From NCBI GenBank assembly GCA_029204225.1, contig CM055108.1, positions 24,028,749-24,092,748 on the forward strand: a stretch of DNA of 64,000 bases, read 5' to 3'. The position numbers and the translations under genes were made by a program. This stretch comes from Diphasiastrum complanatum. Taxonomy: Eukaryota; Streptophyta; Lycopodiopsida; Lycopodiales; Lycopodiaceae. Below the pieces are notes generated by a model. It was not told where the DNA came from and searched no databases. It worked only from the letters and a program-made list of their open reading frames with translations. Shown piece by piece: positions 44,351 to 57,740 of this stretch (positions are counted from its first letter, which is position 1; each line of letters begins with the position of its first letter).

Positions 44351-46037
44351 ACTAAGGAGATTCACACAGGTAGCTACATTTTTTGTCATATAAGTGTAAC
44401 AGACTTGTATAAATACAACATGATCCACCTCCACTATGACCACATGAGTAAATTTCAGCCATAAAGCTTACTCTACCTGTCATAAAGTACCAAATGATGG
44501 TAATCTAGCTAACAGTTATGCTACCCAGAAAAAAATTCGGAGATCTGTAAGCATTTACGTTATCAACATTTTGTATCCATGTACTTACTGCCCTATACAT
44601 AGGTAGCAACCCAGTTTGCATACCATTTTTGTATATACTGAGCATGATCCACGTCTACTATGGACAAATAAGTACAAATCATCACAGTATACCCTATAAA
44701 AGTAATGAAGTAGCACAAGAAAGAAAGCTAGTAAAAAACTATATCACAGTTCAGAAAAAACCAGAGAACTAAAGGTAACAAAGCTAACCCACATCATAAG
44801 AAATTCGTAACAAAAAGCGAACAAGACATACGAAGCTAACAAGTAAGTTAAAGAAACACAACAAATAAAAAAATACCCCAAGAACTACCAGCAAACTAAG
44901 AACAAAACCAGGGGAAAAAACAGCCAAAGAACAAATACTAAAGACAGTAAGAAAGCAACAAAAGAGAGTACGCCATCAAAAAGCAAACCATAGTAAACCA
45001 GGAAACAGGCCAAACATCACATAGAGAGGAAGAACAAAGAGACATAGAAGCAGAAAATACCTAGTTGATTAGCGCTAACTACTCTTGTAATTCTCTATTT
45101 TAGCTATCTTGTAAACTCCACACAGTGGAGACATAAATTGATTTTTTTTTTTTTCTGGATCAAAATAGATACAGTGTGACATAGAGAGGAGAGCAGAAAA
45201 AAAAAGAAAAAAAAGACTAGAAACGAAATAGCTATGCATGAAGGTCTATCAACGAGCAGAACACAACGAAAGAGCAGAGCGTCAGGCCGCCAACGAGCGA
45301 AACACTGACGATCCCGCTCTAAAAATTAAATTGATTATTTGATTGCTCTATTTCGTGCATCTCCTTGTCTTCCGCTGTCATGATTGCTAGAATGAAATCT
45401 GTTTTGTGATGTGTAGTCGCGTGTCTAGGTTCTTGTGAGCTTCCACACAAGGAAAATTCAAAGAAACAAAATCATTCGCGACAACGAATCAAGACCGTTC
45501 ACGACAATACAGACAAGGAAACAAACTTAAGAGCTACATGGGTTTCCAATCTAGAGAACATAGTCTAAAAAACAAAATAAGGATATTTATTTTATAGCTA
45601 TGCTATTGTGAATCCTCGGATAACTTGAAACATTGATTCGCTTTAAGCATCAATCTAAATTCATGAGGATGGGACATTAAGTGTCAATGAGTTCAAAATT
45701 CCAAACCTAAAAAAAAAGAAAACTGCTTTGTGGCATCAAACTACTTCATGGACATGAAGAGCACCAAGCTACTCTATGGGAGCAAAGTGTAGAGAAACGA
45801 TAGTTGCAAATAGGAAATATAATGAAGTTAAAAAAATAAAATCGTGAACAAAGAGATGAGACCCCCCCCTTTTTTTAAAGGGTAAAAATTAAATGGCATG
45901 CCCCTAAAAATAAACTAATATAGCCAAAATTAAAATTAATAATGTAATAAAATTAAAATGCAATCAAGTTAAATTTCCACATGATTACAATAGGATTTAG
46001 TTTATGACAAAGCCAAATAAAAAATGTACTCCAAAAA
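44351..46037. other. AT-rich intergenic region
   Basis: No gene. 44385-44450 and 44625-44690 share TGTATA.A...CATGATCCAC.TC.ACTATG (spacing about 240 bp). Strongly A-rich at 44700-45060. Confidence 0.35.
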
Positions 46038-46110
46038 GTGGTGAGTTGGTGGTTAAGACTTGATGTCCTCAACTTGAGATCAAGAGTTTGGCCCCGGTGC
46101 CCCCGAACGC
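46038..46110 (+). mobile_element. Possible tRNA-derived SINE head
   Basis: GGTGAGTTGGTGGTTAAGAC resembles a pol III A box. About 35 bases on, GAGATCAAGAGTTTGG resembles a B box. G/C-rich text follows. Boxes are degenerate and no tail is seen. Confidence 0.3.
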
Positions 46111-46295
46111 GTGGCCCGTGCTCCAGTGCCCGCCAAAATTAAAACACAATGTTTTTTAGAGAGTGATAGCAGGCAACCAAGGCATGGCACTGGGCGTCGC
46201 TGATGGTGCTGAGCAGCCCAGCCCAGGCTACGCAGTGGTGCCGGGTACCCAAGCTTGCATACACACACGTTTTTAAAAACCTTGTGTGAGTTTCT

Positions 46296-46303
46296 CTATA
46301 TAT
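46296..46303 (+). promoter_or_regulatory. Candidate TATA box of the SURP gene
   Basis: TATATATC within CTCTATATATCCCCTCC, about 940 bp upstream of the start codon. A leader of that length is implied, perhaps with introns (TTCTAG at about 46665, GTGCAG at about 46858). Confidence 0.35.
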
Positions 46304-46434
46304 CCCCTCCCAGTTTTTTTTGGAGGATTGCTTATGGAATGAAAACTGGCTGCCCATCGAGCGCCTCCCCTGGCTTTAAAGCCCTTTCATGCTGAATCGT
46401 CTTCTATCCGATCGCAGACAGAAAAGAAAGAAAG

Positions 46435-46440
<6 letters not shown>

Positions 46441-46470
<30 letters not shown>
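46441..46470. repeat. (GA)15 tract in the SURP gene leader
   Basis: Pure GA run after an A-rich GAAA stretch. GAGA tracts are common in plant promoters and leaders. Confidence 0.95.
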
Positions 46471-46474
<4 letters not shown>

Positions 46475-47076
46475 TGGATCTGGGAGCTTGCAATGGATCT
46501 ATGGTGCAACGATCTAAGCACCTGCTTCGTCACCGCTGCATTCATGCATGATGATCAATCCATCCATCTCCTAGATGTATTGATTGCACTCTTCTTTGTT
46601 TCGCACCTCATTGTCTATCGTAGGGTTTGATACATCCTACCTTTTCTGCTGTTTCTTTTGTTCTAGGTTAGAACCAGTCCTTGCTTATCCATTTCTCGAT
46701 TTAGCCACCTCCTTCTTAATCACTGCATCACCTCTTGCGGTCTCGTTGATTCGTGCCTTAGTCTTTTGTCGCCTTTATGCCTAGGGTTTGATACTTTGTA
46801 GCCTTCTTATTCTTTTTCTGTGTCAGTGGTAGCTTTTCTGCCTGCTATGTTTGTGCAGAGGCGTAATTTCTACTAGCAGGTTGCCAAGTCAGTACCTCGT
46901 GCTTATCAGACTGAGGGAGCGCTTGAAGATTGTGATTCTTTGCGGTCATGGATCGGCGACTGTGTCCCTTTGCACGTTTTTTGGCTCATGAACCAATCCG
47001 GATTTTGTTCTTAGCGTTAGATCTCGAAAATAGTTGATAGCCATACCGGATTCTGCTGGTTATTGTTAAATCTTGA

Positions 47077-47222
47077 AACTAGTTGATAAAAGGTGTGCTC
47101 GTATATGCTGTGAACTAGTCAATACAGGCCGTGTGCATATTATCCGTGCAACTAGTTGATAAAGGGCGGGTTCATGTTTGCCCTATACTAGTCGGTAAAG
47201 GCCGTGTCCGTATTTGCCCTGC
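47077..47222 (+). repeat. 36-37-bp tandem repeat just upstream of the SURP start codon
   Basis: Units at 47077, 47113, 47150 and 47186, each starting (A)ACTAGT(T/C)(G/A).TA.A and carrying 'GG..GTG/GTTC.TAT.TGCC'-type text. They are open in the same frame as the gene but have no in-frame ATG. Confidence 0.75.
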
Positions 47223-47241
47223 TTTTGCCACCAAAGTGGTC

Positions 47242-50200
47242 ATGACTAGTCAAGATGTTGTTTTTCTAGAGGGATCTAAGAATCATCGATCCTTTGGCTT
47301 ACCTCCTCGCATCCGCACAAAGTCCCTCGTGCCACTCAAAGAAGAAATGAATGCGGGTGAATTGAGTGGAGCTTTGATGGTGATAGGAAAGCATGCTCTT
47401 CTATTTGATGACGATGGCGAAGCAGAGTTTACAAACTCACCAGAGTCTCTGCTTCCCTGGAATGGGGATGAGAAGGTGCTGATTGATCGTTATGATGTAA
47501 GACATTTGTTGCAAGATTTGAGCGGGCTGCGCCGCAGACATATGAGGCCGGTATCTCCCGATGCCACTCAGGAGGAGCTGAACTACGAGCGCTACAGAGA
47601 TATGAAGTGCTCCGATGATCATGAAATCGAAGACGAAGGTATGGGTTTTTTCAGAACCATGAAGTGATTTGATTATAGTAATGTTTATGAGCTATATCCT
47701 AAATTTTTAGAATCAATCACTAAATCTTTTATTCTATATGCTTGTTATCAGACTTCTTTTGTTGTATTCTCAGTATAAAAAAAATTGCTCTTTGCTGTTA
47801 GTGCACTTCCCTCAAAAATTTTGAACTAAATTCAAAATCCATTCCTCTGAAATAGTCCCATTTATAAAACTTGCCTTCCCTGTAAATAGCAGAAGTCCAT
47901 GATCAGAAATTGACATGCCTATGAATTTTTTCGTTGGTGGGTCGACACATCTTATGATCCTCTTTTGGGTAATACTAAGAAAAATGTTGTTCGTCCTTTA
48001 TGCTAGAGAATGGTCCTTTTAAAGGCTCTCTTTGGTGTCTGAGGTTACCATAAGTTGCCCAATTGCCCTTGCTTCAACTTACCAACAGCAACAGTTAAGG
48101 TCACCAAAAATGCATCATGTTTATAGAGCTTGTTGTTGCACTGTATCTTATCATCCATTTTCTGATTAGTAAAGCCTAATGTGATCAAAATGCTACGGTG
48201 TTGCTTCATCTAGATGTAAGATAGAAAGTATTTCTGACCAGCACATTTTATCTGATATACACATGCCTTATTTTAGAACCTAAGACAGGTTATCATTTTT
48301 GTGAAGTATGAGTTTGTTTTCAATCAAGTATAGTTTGTGCATCAGTGCAAATGGCTGTTCAAGTTTAAGATGTTTTTACCGACATTTGTGTTGTATGGCC
48401 TGATCTCCTGTAGCTTGTTGGTCATATCAAAGAAGATAATTTGGCAACCGTTTGGCTTAGTACTACATGCGTCATGCGGAAATAGTGTTGCTTTTGATAT
48501 GCTGATCAGGCAATGAGAGAAGATTAAAGAACTTCATTTTAGATGACTTTTATCTGAACCAGAGGGTCATTCTTCTTATCATATGTAGACTAATGGGTTT
48601 CACCGGATGAGGATATAATACATACATTAGAAAAGGAGTTCATTTTTTGCTGGTGTGTTTTGAATATAAACCTTTGAGGCAACATAGTTCATTTATAATG
48701 CTGGCATCTTTACAGTTACCTTAAAAGTTCATTTATTCAGTATGTCACAAAGTGTTCTGTCACCAAGCCAAGCACTTTAAAAAATGTTGCACACCTTATA
48801 GGCAGTTTCCAGTGCACTGACAGGAATCTGGAATTGCCAAGTTTTCAACAGACTTCCAGCTTTCCTGCTTCAAACTTGGCTAGCTGTTCAAGTTATCCAT
48901 GGTAGAGGAAGAAGTCAGTCGTTTTCTGCTGTTATCACTAATAACTTTTATGGGTTCATACATAGTCCAAGCCCCTTTTTGAGATTGCTTTGTTGTTTTA
49001 TAGTTGATAGTGTTTATCGACAAGGTTGAGGTAATGGGACAGTGAATTTAACCGTTACACCAAATCTTAACTTATTGATTCTTTGTTTTATACACATATT
49101 GTTAGTAGGCGGTGCTTGCAGACTTTTGCCAGATGAGCTATTTATTCTTGATAAGACTCGGAATTTTCTAGCTAGAGAGTGCTATGGAAGATTGGCTGGT
49201 CAGGCTAGCATAGGTCCTTTCTAAAAAGAGCATGATTAGGTGGCTCTTAAATTGTTGTTACATGAGCCCACTTGGCTGAAAAGGGTGACAAAAAAGGGCA
49301 GCAAATTTGGACCTGACAGAAGGAAAATTTCTTTACTCCCTGTGAATATTCAAGCGTGCAGGAAGAGCATATTCTTTCACTGCATTCTTTCTCTTCTACA
49401 GCCAAGAGTAAGATGATCTCATCCCTTGTTCCAGTTTGTTGCGCTTCCAACTTCTAAGTTAAATCGGTAATGGTGTAATCAAGTATCAACTCAAAGGGTT
49501 TACTATTTTTCAGCTTGAGAACATGCATTTCTAACAAAAATAAGGGGAAGATGTATTTCGCAGGCAGATGTGATCTGATTATTGCTGCTTTTTCCCTGCA
49601 GAAAGTGTCAAGAGACAGAAAACTTCTGTTGGTGCTTATCGAAGCGTTGGGTTCTCATATGATGCCACATCTGTTTCTCAAAATTCTGCAACAAATCTGG
49701 ACCTTACGTTGTATCATCCTCCATTTCCATTGCCAAAGGATCTGGAAGCTAATCTGGTACCTACATCTTTCATACTAGTGTAATTTCTTAATTATCTTCA
49801 GTTCTGTTTTATGACTATCTCCATATGACATGTTTGAAATGAATACTTTTGTGTCTGATATGTTTGAGGGGAGATGTTTTTCTGGCTAACTCAAGAATGG
49901 TATAAGGATTTCAGGTGGATGAACGGTGGTGAGACCAGTTGTATCCATGCAAGGTTGCCCATGTAAGGCTCCTTGCTTCAAGCTGACTATTGTGGGAGTG
50001 TGCAGGTCGGCCTGCGGGTCTGAAGTACATTTTACTCTTCTGGAAAGCACAAGAGAAAGAGTTGGACATACCGGTGCAGATAATGGTTGTTTTGAGTTGT
50101 ATCTGTTACTGGATTGCAATGGTGTTTCCATGTACTTTAGTTGTCAGTTTATGTTTCTTGAAGTCTGTTGTGTCAACTAAAACACTTCATGCGTGGGAGG

Positions 50201-53200
50201 AAATTGGAATTGGAGGCTATTTTCTGTCTTTCTGAGGTATTTTGTATTTTACTTTTCTGTAATGTTTCTTTCCCTAATTGAACGTAGGATTATAATATTT
50301 GGGGTTTACCTTTTTTGCTTGCAGCCCCCTTCAGAAAAAGTGCATCAGATTATTGCGGGAACGGCCAAGTTTGTAAGTGAGCATGGTGGACAGTCCGAAA
50401 TCATTCTCAGGGTAAAACAGGCAAATAATCCATCCTTTGGCTTTCTGATGCCAGATAACCACTTGCATGCATATTTTAGGTACTTAGTAGAACATGCTGC
50501 GCTTGTGGGGGCTTTTCCTAAAGCACCACAGCAGTCAGTGGTATCCATTGACAAATCCTCGGAAGGGTTGTCAATGTTAGGGGACATCTATGGTGATGAA
50601 GAAGAAGAAGAAGATGAAGTTAGACACGTGACTCAGAGTGCTGATGACTCCAAGGTTTCATCAATACATGGAGAGCAAGGAGGTAGTTCGCCTGGTGATT
50701 CCATCAATGAGGATGGTTGGAGGCAAGGCAAATATGATTCGAGCTCAAGTAAACAGCGTGCTGAGCATTCAGAATATCATGGACATTCGAATGATACAGG
50801 ACTTTCAGGTAATGCATCTCCCATCAGTTGTCACTCTGGAAGTCTACAGAGTGAACTTAGGGATGAAGTGACTTGCAAGACATGTGATGCAGATGAGATT
50901 CCAAATGCTGTTTCAGCATCTCTAGAGCCTCCACCTCCTGGTACAAGGTTGTTAGAACAAATTTCTTCCAACAATTCTCAAGATGATGTTAGCATTGCCA
51001 TGGGTCCATCCGGAATGTCAGTCGTCCACCAAGATCCACCTTTGCAGACTGGGCGCATTATTGATAAAATGGTGAAGTTCATTTCTCGTAATGGAAAGGA
51101 GTTTGAAGCCATTGTCCGAGAGCGAGATAACGCGGATGGGAGATTTCAGTTCTTGCTTCCTTCAAATGAGCATCATGCTTACTATGCCAAGGCTTTAAAG
51201 GTTGCACAAGAAGTAAGTCGAACTTTGGTGAAATATAGCTACATGGCATCCTTTTATTATTTTGGACCCTGCAAATCATGCTGATGTTGTGGTAGCATTA
51301 TCAAGGAAATTTTAGTGGGATTTATTTCCTGGTGTTGCATGCCATTCCAGCTTGATGTTTGACGTTAATCAAATGCAGGGCTTTGCATAGTTCTAGCAGT
51401 TTAGTTGTTTGCATAACTGTGTAGAGTACTTATGTAAAATGCGTAGGCCTTAAATGGCATGTCTGCCAGTATACGATCTTCAAAAAATTGGTTGTTTCAG
51501 GTTTGTCTGTGGATCACTGACAGTTTTGTGGACTTTTGTTCAGCAGGCTGAAAATCACAAAGAATCTCTGAGAGAGGAGGATCTAAGAAGTAAAGTTGCT
51601 AGGAGTTCTGGAAAAGCTGTGCAGGTAGAGGAAAATGTCTCAAAACAAAAACCAAAAGCACCTCGGTCAACCTCAATAACCAGCTCACTTATCGAAGTTC
51701 CAGTGGTGACCAAGGCAATGTTGAGACACATGGACCCTGAGGTATGTGATCTTTCTGAGGCTAAAACCTGTGATGCTGGAGATGCAAGTGCAGGGCTTGG
51801 CATTAGCTCAGATGCTGCAGCCGCTGTTGTAAGAGCTGCTACAAGAGGGCACCTGCAATTTTCTCTAACTAAAAAGGTTCCAAAAGATGTCGATGGAAAA
51901 AGTCGTCAACCTATCAAGGAACATGACAAGAAACCATGTGGCATGAGTCTGGATGCTGCAGCAGAAGCAGTGATGGCAGCTACTCATGGGCCATGGAAAA
52001 AGAGAAAGGATGCGTTCGCTAGAAAAGTGGAGCGCAGCAAGCTAGCAGTTGTAGGGACATCCATGGGCAAGCTCAATTCTGCTAAAGACTTGGCAGAAGC
52101 TCCAAAGTGTCCTGACTCTAAAGAAGAAAGCTTGTTCAATGGATGCAAGGACAAGGTGTCAGGTCTGGAGTCCAGAGAATCTAAACCAGATTTGATTCAT
52201 CACGAGTCACACTTGCACCAAGAAGATGCTAAAGTAGCTGCAAAAGCTGCAGCTGCTGCAGCAGCTCACGAAGCTGACTCAGCAGATGCTCGACTAACTC
52301 CAGAAGAAAAGCGAAAGGCAGAGAGGTTAAAAAGAGCTAAGCTGTTTGCAGCAATGATACAGAGTGGTGCAAATGTTTTGGGAAAAGTTGAGCGTGGCTC
52401 AGATACTTATGCCCTATCTTCATCTCTAAATGTGGATGTGTCAGATCAGCCAGCTGCTAGTTATAGTGCGCAAGTAACACATCCAGATGGCAACACAAGG
52501 AAATCAGGTGAAGAAGTGTGTGGAGCAGGTAGTGAACAGGAATGTGTCAGTGGTACTCAAGAGGCTCAGGCATCAAAAGTCGATGTCCTGGTCGAGGTCC
52601 TTACAGTTGAAAGTTTGAAGGAAAAGCCTGAAAAAAGAACAGACAAGCAACATCGTCATCGTCGTCGCCATCGGCATCATCGCCGCCGCCACCACCACGA
52701 AGACTCTATCCATTGCCAAAAGGAGTCTTATGGTGAGGATGAAGGAAGAGAAATATCACATTCTGACCAAGAAGTAGATGAACAATCTTTTTGTGCTACA
52801 CGTCATGCTAAGAACGAGGATCGGAAGAAACATGGTTGCTCACATAAAAAAGGAAGAGAGGGGAAAAGATCTGCTCAAGTTGGAGCTAAAGGCCACGGAG
52901 GACGTCCCAGAGAAAATCATGAAGACGCTTTGCCACTTCAGAACGAAGAAACAGAAAGTGCGAGGTCATCTGATGAGAGGGCTTGGAGAACAGAGGATGC
53001 AGCTTTATATAAAGCCAAAATATTCCAGAGTAGGTCTTCTACTGTGAAAAAAGGGAATGATGATAGCCCATCTGTGGCGTCACAAGGCAGCCACGAGCAG
53101 AGATCTAAGCAAGAAAAGAATGTCAGAAAAGAGAAAGGGAAGTATAGCTACACTGAGGACGGAAGGGATAGTGTGGAAGAGCCTCATAATGAGAAGAAAG

Positions 53201-53547
53201 GAAGTGGAAAGCGAGATCGAACCAACAGCACAAAGAATAGGCACAGTGCCCATTCTTTGGTGGACATTGAGGATGGGGATTCTCCTGTTCGGAAGAAGAG
53301 GGCCACACATCGAAAGAGAACCAGTTGTAAGCATGAAGATGCTGAAGAGTGTTCTTGCAGGGACAGTAGATCAATTCTTAAAGGTGTCGAAGTCTTTCAT
53401 GAACTTAGAGTTGATGACACTGAAAGGTTGTACAACAAGCAGGGAGGTTCTGGCAAAGAGGAGGCTTCTGCTGCAGCAATTGCAGCAACAGATGTTCCGG
53501 ATGACCTTCGTGCAAAAGTACGAGCTATGCTGCTTCAAATTCACTAG
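47242..53547 (+). CDS. SURP/SWAP-domain splicing regulator, four coding exons
   Basis: Exons 47242-47638, 49602-49756, 50325-51212 and 51544-53547 join to 3444 nt, 1147 residues plus stop. All junctions are GT-AG with matching phases (1,0,0). Residues about 44-125 form a DRY_EERY domain (IDRYDV at 81-86, EELNYERY at 111-118). SURP1 is about 189-241 (EKVHQII...FGFLMPDNHLHAYF). SURP2 is about 426-478 (RIIDKMVKFI...FLLPSNEHHAYY). Then come two DAAA.AV.AAT.G repeats, a conserved PEEKRKAERLKRAK block (about 733), a His/Arg-rich tract (about 849), a Lys/Ser/Glu-rich tail and a C-terminal DDLRAKVRAMLL. The family, related to Drosophila suppressor-of-white-apricot, is nuclear and regulates alternative splicing. 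The start is the first ATG in frame. This is the only apparently intact host gene here. Confidence 0.93.
51538..51546 (+). promoter_or_regulatory. Tandem splice acceptor (NAGNAG) before SURP exon 4
   Basis: TTCAGCAG|G: use of the first AG starts exon 4 with Gln-Ala-Glu, use of the second removes the single Gln. Both keep the frame. Confidence 0.7.
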
Positions 53548-54140
53548 GTAGTAGCAGTTGCCATTGAGTTTCGCAAATTGAGACAACTCATCTCAGCTCA
53601 AATGAAGATTGTAGAAATAATCATACTCAAGGTGCCAGTCCTTCGACGACATTCAGTTTCACGTTGGTATATAAAGCCCTTTCGTTATTGAGTGCTATGC
53701 CAACTTCTTGCTGAGGAAAGAGGGGGATTAGGTTTTGACTTATAATTTATGTTCGGAATTACATGATTGAGTGCTGTGGCAACTCTTTGCTGAGGCATAC
53801 ATGGTGTAAGAAATTGATCCTTGGTGGCTCAGCATCTCTTCAAGATGCTAGATTAGTCAAGCCAACTCTTGGGAGGATCTTTTAGAGGTCTTCAACATTG
53901 GAAGATTGCTAGGAAGACCTTTCCCGTTTGTTGTTTCTTGTAGATTTTTATCGATTGGATTACATATTCATTACTTGGACATTACGTATGTTTGCAAATT
54001 CACTAGTTCGTAGAAATTGACTTTTGTCATTACACGATCTAGTGAAATATGGGCGGGGGTATCTGAGTGGTATAGTAGTACAAGCTATTGTTACTTTGCA
54101 TTGTGCATCTTGATTATGTTGTGTCATGAATAAAAAGGTT
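53548..54140 (+). terminator. SURP gene 3' untranslated region with polyadenylation signal
   Basis: T-rich non-coding text after the stop. AATAAA lies at 54129-54134; a nearer canonical signal was not seen. The end of the transcript is not directly shown. Confidence 0.45.
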
Positions 54141-56849
54141 AGTTTCTCCTCAATGGTTGCAACTTGTGCATGATGTAGTTTTGTAGGAAACATGCAGTAT
54201 TCACTCTAATTATGGCCTCGTTGATATCTCAGCTATCCAATAGATATATAATTACATGTTCATTCAATCATAGTGGAGTGCATACATTTGTTATTAGAGC
54301 AAGGTCTTCGCTAAGGTTGTAGTCCTTGTTCAATACAATTCTTAAAAAAGACGAAGGTTCCATTTTGATTTTATTGAAATATAACGTTATTGTTATAAAA
54401 TAATAGTTGAGGTTACATTATTTGCAAAAATACAAAGCCTATTCGCAAAAGTGTTGGATGTGGTTCAACGCAACTAGAAAGGTAGATTGAAGATAGCAAG
54501 CAGTTGAAGGCGTGGAAAGGTAAGTGCTCACGTCTCATCTTCAGAACACCCCCCTATGGACAAAAAACATCTTGGTGCCTCATGGAAAGTTAGAGAACAC
54601 GTCTCAAGTTGAAACAACTTGCATTATATTAAAATGCACTATATTTTTGTATATGGAAGACGTCGAATCAAACAAAACCACGTGGGACCATGAGTGAAGC
54701 AAAACTTTGCAACATAACATGTTTCAGGTCGAGTCTCTTTATTAGCAAGTTTGAGGCTTCATGCTAGTTGCCGACCAATGTGAAATCGAAGGTACCTGCT
54801 CATCATAATTAATAAAAGACAAATTTGTTGGGTTTGATCACCATTTAGTTTCACCTCAACACCAACAAGTCCAAGTAGAGGGACCAACTTAGAAACCTTT
54901 TGCCTAGTGGCAAGAGAAGGGGTGCCTCGACATGTCCCTTCGCACTTGGACTTGCATGCCAATTTTGTATACGACATGTGGTCTTGGTTAGTTATGGAAA
55001 AGACTCGGGATATGTTGGCTTGGTTAGTCATAGAAAAGACTCGAGATATGTTGTAACTTGCGTACAATCTTTAGCGAGTAAATAAATTGCAAACTTATCC
55101 ACTTAAATATTGGAGATTGTGGCAACCTCTTGTTTCATTGAAGCATTGTATGGAGAGTAGTGCACGTAGAAAAGGGGTCAATTGTCTATAAAAAATGAAA
55201 CAAATTTTGGATGCATGGATCAAATAACATAATCATGATATATGTGAATGCAATCATAAGCTTGGTCTTTTCCTATTTACATACATGCCAAAGCTTGAAA
55301 CATATCAACAATAGTTAATTCTGGAATGTTATAAACATAACCACCAAAACTAAAGATAGCTCACAAAAATTTCAACTCCAATACTAATTATATCGATGTA
55401 GTCAAATGTGAAATTGACATGATAAGAAATAGGTATTCGATTAAAATCTCAAAAGAATTTTTTTACTACAAAATAACAACTATTTATGGTAATTAACATA
55501 TCAACAAGCTTAATTGTTTGAATATCCACAAACATGGATTGTTGGTTGCAATGTGTTTGCAATTGGAGTAGTGGATGTTGTTGTGAGGCCAATGCTTTTG
55601 TACAAGAAGGCAAGAAGCTATTGATTTGCTTGATGTCAAAATACATTGGAGGAAATATGAACAACAGTCAAATAATTCACAAGCTCTCAAATTCATCCAT
55701 ATTCCAATCATCTATCTAGTCACTCCTATTCCAAACGGATTGATCTGTCATACATCTTGGTTTTTAGGGGGGCTCAAACTTGGGACCAAGGAACCTTTGG
55801 ATACCGTTGGATGCCAAATGTTGTGAAGACAAAGTAGTGTGTCTAGGTGTCCAGGTGTTTATGTCACTTTTAAACAATAATAGCTCTAGCATATTGTTGT
55901 CATCAACTAAATGTGAAGGTGTACAATCCAAGCGACCCAGAATATACAAGTCGAATGTGATAATCTATCAAAAGAACAACATTGGATCAATAGACCAAAC
56001 TTTCAAAATAATTTTATCAACAAAGCACATGATGTTAACTAGAGGCACATTAAGCAACAAATCGAATATTTCAAACTTGAACGACATTACTACTCATGCC
56101 AAGTGGCTTTACTCCTTGGAAACATACACTTCTTTTGATTGAGGGGCATATGTGTCACATAGTGCAAAAATAGCTATCACTATGATTCATGGATATAACA
56201 CAGACTACACAGTCAGTGTCATTTAGCACTGCACTGCAACATCCAACATGAAATCACGTAAAAATGTTCCATGACTGAACACTCCTTGAAAGGCCACTAG
56301 GAACTATGTTTGATGGAAGATATGCACTATAGTTTATTCTCTTTCCCTTACGTCTTCTCCCATCCCCACAACAACTTATACACATTTTCTTATCTCTTCC
56401 ATCTTGCATAAATGACTTTTAACAAATCCTTTCGCTATGGACACAATATTGCCATGCACAATGTGCACTTCAACAACAAAACATACACAATACTAATGAA
56501 AGAAATAGACTTGAACCAAAGCACAACACACGTCATTCCAAATATCGACCCTACCTAGAATATGACAACTCTCTCATATGAAGTCAAACACGAACTAACC
56601 ATAACCACAATGATTACTCTTCATAATAAGCTTCAAAACACTCACAGAACTTGAGTTAGACAAATGCATCACAAACTTCATCTTAACATGTCTCTTTTCA
56701 TAAAAACCTTTCTCCTTTAATTCAAATCTATGTTAGAGCTATGTGCCTCTCAAAATAGTGATCCTTTGATGTCGACCACAACATCTGGACTCCTCGGGAT
56801 TGCCAGTACTCCCACAATACCTTTCACAACCTCTCTCTCATGCACTGAG
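54141..56849. other. Intergenic region, no gene recognised
   Basis: Only short frames. The longest (55780-56142 +, 120 codons) is Ser/Asn/Thr/Ile-rich and shows no domain. A short duplication, TTGGTTAGT.AT.GAAAAGACTCG.GATATGTTG, occurs at 54983 and 55020. Confidence 0.4.
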
Positions 56850-57472
56850 ATATCACATCGGCTAGCTTAGAGCCTCCTCACATCAGTTGCGTATAGAGAC
56901 AAAGGATGAGAGCCACTTCCTCCTCCACTGCCCGGTTTATTATGAGATACGTGGGAGGACCTATTGCCTGCACAAGGATGGACCACATTCACTATGGTCA
57001 TTCATGCACTACCCTGATCAGCGTTGCTAATGCTTCGTGAGATGCTGCTCCTGCGAGACTCCTTGCTTTCCCCACCGTTGCCTGCTGCGCCTGCGTCACA
57101 CCAGTCCGCTATCATGGACTTCTTTCAGCAGATCTATCATTCTGAGTCTGATGACGAGATCAACATTAGTACACGGCCTCGTAGATAACTTCTTTACTTG
57201 GCCCGGGTTGTGGGCACTTTATTCATATTTCTTAAATTTCACTCTGGCGGCATTGTATGGCCCGGGTTGTGGGCATTCATACTTTTTTCTGCCAGCCAGC
57301 CATGTCTTTCTTACAACTATTTCTTTTTGTGTTTTACTTGGCCCGGGTTGTAGGCTTTGATGAGTTTTCAGGTTTTTTTCCTGTTTTTTCACATGTCCGC
57401 TCATGGACTAAGCTCCCCAACACATTGTACAGATTTTTCTAGTGCACCCTCCAGGGCTATATAGACGTTAAT

Positions 57473-57523
<51 letters not shown>
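56850..57523 (+). pseudogene. LINE ORF2 C-terminus, 3' untranslated region and (CT)n tail
   Basis: The plus strand encodes LRASSHQLRIET and, after a frameshift, DESHFLLHCPVYYEIRG (56905-56955). This matches the C-terminal zinc-binding block common in LINE ORF2 proteins ('L(R)...H.L..E.GR......C..C....ED..HFL..CP.Y...R'). The coding trace ends near 57030. The 3' text repeats GGCCCGGGTTGTGGGC three times (57198, 57259, 57340). AATAAA at 57470-57475 is followed at once by a pure CT run (57477-57523), giving the element's 3' end. Confidence 0.7.
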
Positions 57524-57528
<5 letters not shown>

Positions 57529-57740
57529 TCACTTATTGTAAATAAAGAACTCTATAGAACAACAAATTATTTAAACTCACAACATAAACTAAAAGCTAAG
57601 AAGTAATAATTGAAAGCTAAAAGGTGAGTATTAAAGCTAAAATCAAATTACAGCTAGAGACAAAATGGGACAAAAAGAGGGCAAAATCTCAACCTAATTA
57701 AATTTTCATTTTTTAACCACAAATCTAGATGTTTCCAATG

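Noticed and set aside
47131..47241. Upstream in-frame extension of the SURP protein
   Set aside because: It begins with GTG, lies in the tandem repeat and has no in-frame ATG; the ATG at 47242 precedes the conserved domain.
54050..54110. tRNA-like text (TATCTGAGTGGTATAGTAG)
   Set aside because: No matching T-arm or acceptor stem could be drawn.
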